A stretch of 17,181 nucleotides of DNA from an uncultured Clostridia bacterium. GTDB taxonomy: Bacteria > Bacillota > Clostridia > Oscillospirales > CAG-272. Of this stretch, positions 14,202 to 17,181 are shown one piece after another. The notes beneath the pieces are model-generated. The model had not been told where the DNA came from. It ran no database searches and saw nothing but the letters and a program-made list of their open reading frames with translations. How positions within the stretch are numbered: position 1 is the first letter of the stretch; the number at the start of each line of letters is the position of its first letter. The DNA lies in assembly GCA_937893945.1 (NCBI GenBank), contig CALCTA010000090.1, positions 1 to 17,181 of the forward strand, in the 5' to 3' direction. Position numbers and translations under genes: made by a program.

Positions 14202-15596
14202 TCAGTCGTCCACATCAAGATGCTCAAGAGCACTCTTCTTTTCTATATTTTTCGAGTCGCCGTGCTTTACGAAGAACATAGTTACGAAGGAAAGCGCAAC
14301 GAATACCGTACCGAACGCAAAGAACATATATCTCATTCCTACAAGGTCGTAGAGAAGTCCCGAGAGGATGGGCGCGACTATCTGCGCCGACATCGACGCG
14401 GTATAGTAATAGCCCGTGTATTTGCCCACGTCGCCGCCGCGAGCAAGCTCAACTACCATCGGGAAGGAGTTTACGTTGATCGTCGCCCAACCCATTCCGG
14501 CAAGGATAAACACGGGATACATCACAAGCTCGGGAGTGGTGGGAGTGATAAAGTTGCCTATAAGGAATGCGGTCGTGAGCATAAGCACGCCTGCGAGAAC
14601 AGTCTTTCTTCTGCCTATCTTGGATGCGATGATACCTACGGGGATATAAGAAACTATAGCCGCCGCCTGCGCGATTATCAGCGTCATATTGTAGTCAAAT
14701 CCAAGCACGTTGGTGGCATATACCGAGTACTTACTCGTTATCGAGTTATAGCCGATATACCAGAGTGCGACGGACGCGAGGATAAGAAGCAGAGAGCGAA
14801 GCTCAGGTCTTGAGAGCTTTCTCTTCTCGCCCTCATCAACTTCAGCCGCTTCAACGAGTCCGAGTCTTACCGACTCCTCCTCCATCTCAGCCGCCCACTT
14901 CTTTTCCTTGACCGTGAGAATGAATATGATAAGTCCAACGAGCATTATTGCCGTTACCGCTACGATATAACCTGTATATTGCATATACGGCTTCTTTGAG
15001 GTAGCAAAGACCATACCGAGAACCAGAACGAGAATACCGCCCGCGGTTCCCATAAGATTGATTATAGCATTAGCCTTGGAACGCAAGGGCTTTACTGTTA
15101 CGTCAGGCATAAGCGCTACCGCTGGCGAGCGGAATGTCGCCATAGCGATAAGCACGAGCAGGAGCGTTGCTATAAATCCAACGAGCGGCAGAGGATTTGC
15201 TATAGTCAGCTCTACGGTGAGCTTTCTTATCTCCTCGGCAGAAGCGCCCGCAGCCTCAAGCTCGGGTATTCCCTCTGCTATGAGCTTAGCAAGCTGATAA
15301 TTGTCGATAAAGGTAAGCGAGATAAAGGTGATTATCGCAACTATCGAGCCTATGAGGATAAATGGAGTGCGTCTGCCGTATTTGGTATTTATCTTATCCG
15401 ACAGAGCGCCAAACAGGGGGAGCATAAACACCGCGAGGACGTTGTCTATCGACATTATCGCGCCCGATGCGGTCTGGGGAAGTCCGAAGTGATTGGTAAG
15501 GATAAGGGGGATTATAGCGTCATACGCCTGCCAGAACGCGCTTATAAGAAAGAACGCCATTCCGACGAGCATGACTCTCTTGTAGTTGAGCTTCAT
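14202..15596 (-). CDS. MFS transporter (GPH/SLC45-like)
   Basis: This 464-residue protein has about twelve TM helices. Motif A is seen at 63-78 as GALSDKINTKYGRRTP, typical of GPH and sucrose-type carriers. A charged cytoplasmic loop with many Glu residues (about 230-260) divides the two halves. The start at ATG 15596 follows CGGAGG. It is the first gene of its operon, with the phosphodiesterase and a small membrane protein behind it, so the substrate may be a glycerophosphodiester, a sugar or a sugar-phosphate product. It is a second GPH-like carrier in this window, separate from the one at 8495-9835. Confidence 0.85.
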   Translation of the reverse strand: MKLNYKRVMLVGMAFFLISAFWQAYDAIIPLILTNHFGLPQTASGAIMSIDNVLAVFMLPLFGALSDKINTKYGRRTPFILIGSIVAIITFISLTFIDNYQLAKLIAEGIPELEAAGASAEEIRKLTVELTIANPLPLVGFIATLLLVLIAMATFRSPAVALMPDVTVKPLRSKANAIINLMGTAGGILVLVLGMVFATSKKPYMQYTGYIVAVTAIMLVGLIIFILTVKEKKWAAEMEEESVRLGLVEAAEVDEGEKRKLSRPELRSLLLILASVALWYIGYNSITSKYSVYATNVLGFDYNMTLIIAQAAAIVSYIPVGIIASKIGRRKTVLAGVLMLTTAFLIGNFITPTTPELVMYPVFILAGMGWATINVNSFPMVVELARGGDVGKYTGYYYTASMSAQIVAPILSGLLYDLVGMRYMFFAFGTVFVALSFVTMFFVKHGDSKNIEKKSALEHLDVDD

Positions 15597-15638
15597 TGCT
15601 TTTCCTCCGTAAATTTATTATTTTTCCTTTACAAACTG

Positions 15639-15667
15639 ATTATATCATAAATAGAAATGCTTGTCAA
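15639..15667 (-). promoter_or_regulatory. Sigma-A promoter of the MFS/phosphodiesterase operon
   Basis: The -35 box is TTGACA (15662-15667) and the -10 box is TATAAT (15639-15644), with a 17-base spacer; both are perfect consensus. Transcription should start near 15632, about 36 bases before the MFS start codon. Confidence 0.87.
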
Positions 15668-15731
15668 CGGCAGTTTCTTATTATATTATACCTCGATATT
15701 CTTGATTTGACACGCGCCACTGCTCGCCGCA

Positions 15732-17102
15732 TTATATTTTTTCGGCAAGAGCGCGTCTCTTCTTCCACACACCCGAGAGGAAGTAGATAAGGCTTGGTAT
15801 CGCAAATCCGTAGGGGGCAAGACCGTAACCGAGAACGAAACCGAAAAATCCCCACTCAAAGAGTATGCCGAACAGCCAGCTAAGACCTATTCTCAGCACC
15901 ACTCCGTCAAGTATTGCCAGCACCATACTCAGCTTCGCGTTTCCTATTCCCTGAATGAACGCTCCGCTTCCGCGCATTATCGCAAGCGCGGGGAACATCC
16001 AGAGTATCGCCGCGATAAACGTGCCCGACATTTCGTGAACGAGCGGATCGTCCGAGAATACCATAAAGAGCTGCTTGCCAAAAGCGATATAAAGAACTAT
16101 GCAAACAGCAGTAAACGCAAGCGAGAATATCCACGCCCAATGTACGACTTTTTGCGCTCTCCTCTGCTGGCCTGCGCCGATGTTCTGACTTATCATCGGC
16201 ATTGCGGCGTAATGTATTCCCTGCGAGAGCTTGTTTACGATATCGTCTATTCTCACGCCAACGCCAAAGGTAGCCGATGCCACCACGCCAACGCCGTTTA
16301 TCATAGAGTTTACGAAAAGCATCGAGAGATTGATGCAGCCCGACTGTATCGCCATAGGCGTGCCGAGGCTCGTTATCATCTTGACGTATTTTCCGTTGAG
16401 CCTGAAGCTCTCTCTTCTGAAATCAAATCCAAACGCTTCCCTGCGCTTGAAGAGATATACCACCGAGAATATAAGAGATACCGCCTGACCTATGATAGTC
16501 GCCCACGCCGCGCCCGCAACTCCCCAGCCGAGAAGTCCGGTAAAGAGAAGGTCAAGCACGAGGTTGACGAGAGAGGCAATGCCTATAAACAAGAACGGGC
16601 GCTTTGAGTCTCCCATGCCGCGAAGCACCGCCGATATCATATTATATCCTGCCGTAAACATAAGGCCCGATGCGCAGATAACGAGATAATCCATCGCCAT
16701 ATCCGCAGACTCTGCGGGTATCTTTATTGCCGTCAGTATAAGCTCCCGTCCGAGCAACATCAATAGCGACATTGCCGCCGCAAGTATCATAACGAAGCAG
16801 AAGAGCGTGCCGATTATGTCGCTCATCTCCTTGTGCTTCTTAGCGCCCAACGCCTGAGAGATAAGCACCTGCCCCGCGTTTGAAAATCCGAGGCAGACAA
16901 GAGACGCAAAGTTGACTATCTGACTGCTCTGAGATACCGCAGAGAGTCCGGGAGTACCGACGAACTCTCCCACTACTATCATATCTACGGTGCTGTAAAG
17001 CACCATAAGCGCGTTTGACGCCATAAACGGAAGCGCGAAGAAGAATAACTGCTTCGGTATGCTTCCTTGTGTAAAATCCTTAGATATCTTTTTCTTTTCC
17101 AA
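15732..17102 (-). CDS. MATE-family multidrug/metabolite exporter
   Basis: This 456-residue protein has about twelve TM helices and the typical N-terminus of bacterial MATE (NorM/DinF-like) carriers: a TQGSIPKQLFFFALP start, then YSTVDMIVVGEFVG and LSAVSQSSQI. These carriers export drugs or metabolites in exchange for Na+ or H+. The start codon is TTG 17102, behind AGAGGCGG at 5 bases; the next in-frame ATG (residue 27) lies inside the first helix, so TTG is the credible start. It is transcribed alone from its own promoter. No terminator is visible before the MFS operon promoter, 65 bases downstream. The substrate cannot be told. Confidence 0.9.
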   Translation of the reverse strand: MEKKKISKDFTQGSIPKQLFFFALPFMASNALMVLYSTVDMIVVGEFVGTPGLSAVSQSSQIVNFASLVCLGFSNAGQVLISQALGAKKHKEMSDIIGTLFCFVMILAAAMSLLMLLGRELILTAIKIPAESADMAMDYLVICASGLMFTAGYNMISAVLRGMGDSKRPFLFIGIASLVNLVLDLLFTGLLGWGVAGAAWATIIGQAVSLIFSVVYLFKRREAFGFDFRRESFRLNGKYVKMITSLGTPMAIQSGCINLSMLFVNSMINGVGVVASATFGVGVRIDDIVNKLSQGIHYAAMPMISQNIGAGQQRRAQKVVHWAWIFSLAFTAVCIVLYIAFGKQLFMVFSDDPLVHEMSGTFIAAILWMFPALAIMRGSGAFIQGIGNAKLSMVLAILDGVVLRIGLSWLFGILFEWGFFGFVLGYGLAPYGFAIPSLIYFLSGVWKKRRALAEKI

Positions 17103-17129
17103 ATTGACCGCCTCTTTTCTTCAAGGATA

Positions 17130-17158
17130 ATTATACCACACCAAACGCCCTTTTTCAA
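17130..17158 (-). promoter_or_regulatory. Sigma-A promoter of the MATE gene
   Basis: The -35 box is TTGAAA (17153-17158) and the -10 box is TATAAT (17130-17135), with a 17-base spacer, one mismatch in twelve. The start codon lies 27 bases downstream of the -10 box. Confidence 0.82.
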
Positions 17159-17181
17159 GTAAATTGCCCTTTATTTTTACC

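Noticed and set aside
15707..15740. Plus-strand TTGACA with CATTAT 17 bases downstream
   Set aside because: The -10 box matches only 4 of 6 and it would drive antisense RNA into the MATE gene with no plus-strand gene in range; likely chance.
1..17181. Mobile element, prophage, CRISPR array, tRNA or rRNA
   Set aside because: No transposase, integrase or phage gene, no spaced direct-repeat array and no cloverleaf-like sequence was seen; all genes are co-oriented and look like ordinary chromosome.

Overview
The window reads as chromosomal DNA of a low- to mid-GC Gram-positive bacterium, most likely an anaerobic gut Clostridia (Oscillospirales-like). The basis is strong AAGGAGG-type ribosome sites, consensus sigma-A promoters, a FakA/FakB fatty-acid kinase pair, a DUF4349 lipoprotein and an ECF sigma/anti-sigma pair. 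The genus is inference. All fifteen genes lie on the minus strand, so transcription runs from high to low coordinates. No tRNA, rRNA, CRISPR array, insertion sequence or prophage gene was seen, and no gap exceeds about 200 bases.

Layout in transcription order. (1) 17158-15732: a MATE exporter with its own promoter and a TTG start. (2) 15667-13070: an MFS transporter, a membrane-anchored glycerophosphodiester phosphodiesterase and a small membrane protein, tightly coupled. (3) 13002-12638: a monocistronic TM2-like small membrane protein ending in a strong terminator. (4) 12590-4895: a six-gene operon of fakB (DegV family), fakA, a GPH-type MFS transporter, an AMP-forming acyl ligase fused to an acyl carrier protein, a PlsC-type acyltransferase and an anchored alpha/beta hydrolase with a Cys nucleophile. 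(5) 4886-2108: a DUF4349 lipoprotein, a two-TM protein, a GH43 beta-galactanase-like enzyme and a VOC/glyoxalase-fold protein, ending in a terminator. (6) 2103-1: an ECF sigma factor, its membrane anti-sigma partner and a lipoprotein cut by the window edge.

The most interesting region is block 4. It appears to unite two ways of activating free fatty acids. One is FakAB, which makes acyl-phosphate. The other is a self-contained acyl ligase with its own ACP, which should make acyl-ACP. A PlsC-like acyltransferase, a transporter and a possible thioesterase or lipase accompany them. The likely job is uptake or salvage of fatty acids or lysolipids into membrane phospholipid. The neighbouring phosphodiesterase operon fits a phospholipid-recycling theme. 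This is inference from gene families and order; no substrate is shown by sequence alone.

Six promoter cores were found. All have an exact 17-base spacer, and four are perfect TTGACA/TATAAT matches. One carries a 9-bp inverted repeat centred on its -10 box. The anti-sigma factor and the downstream lipoprotein share a recognisable extracytoplasmic sequence block.
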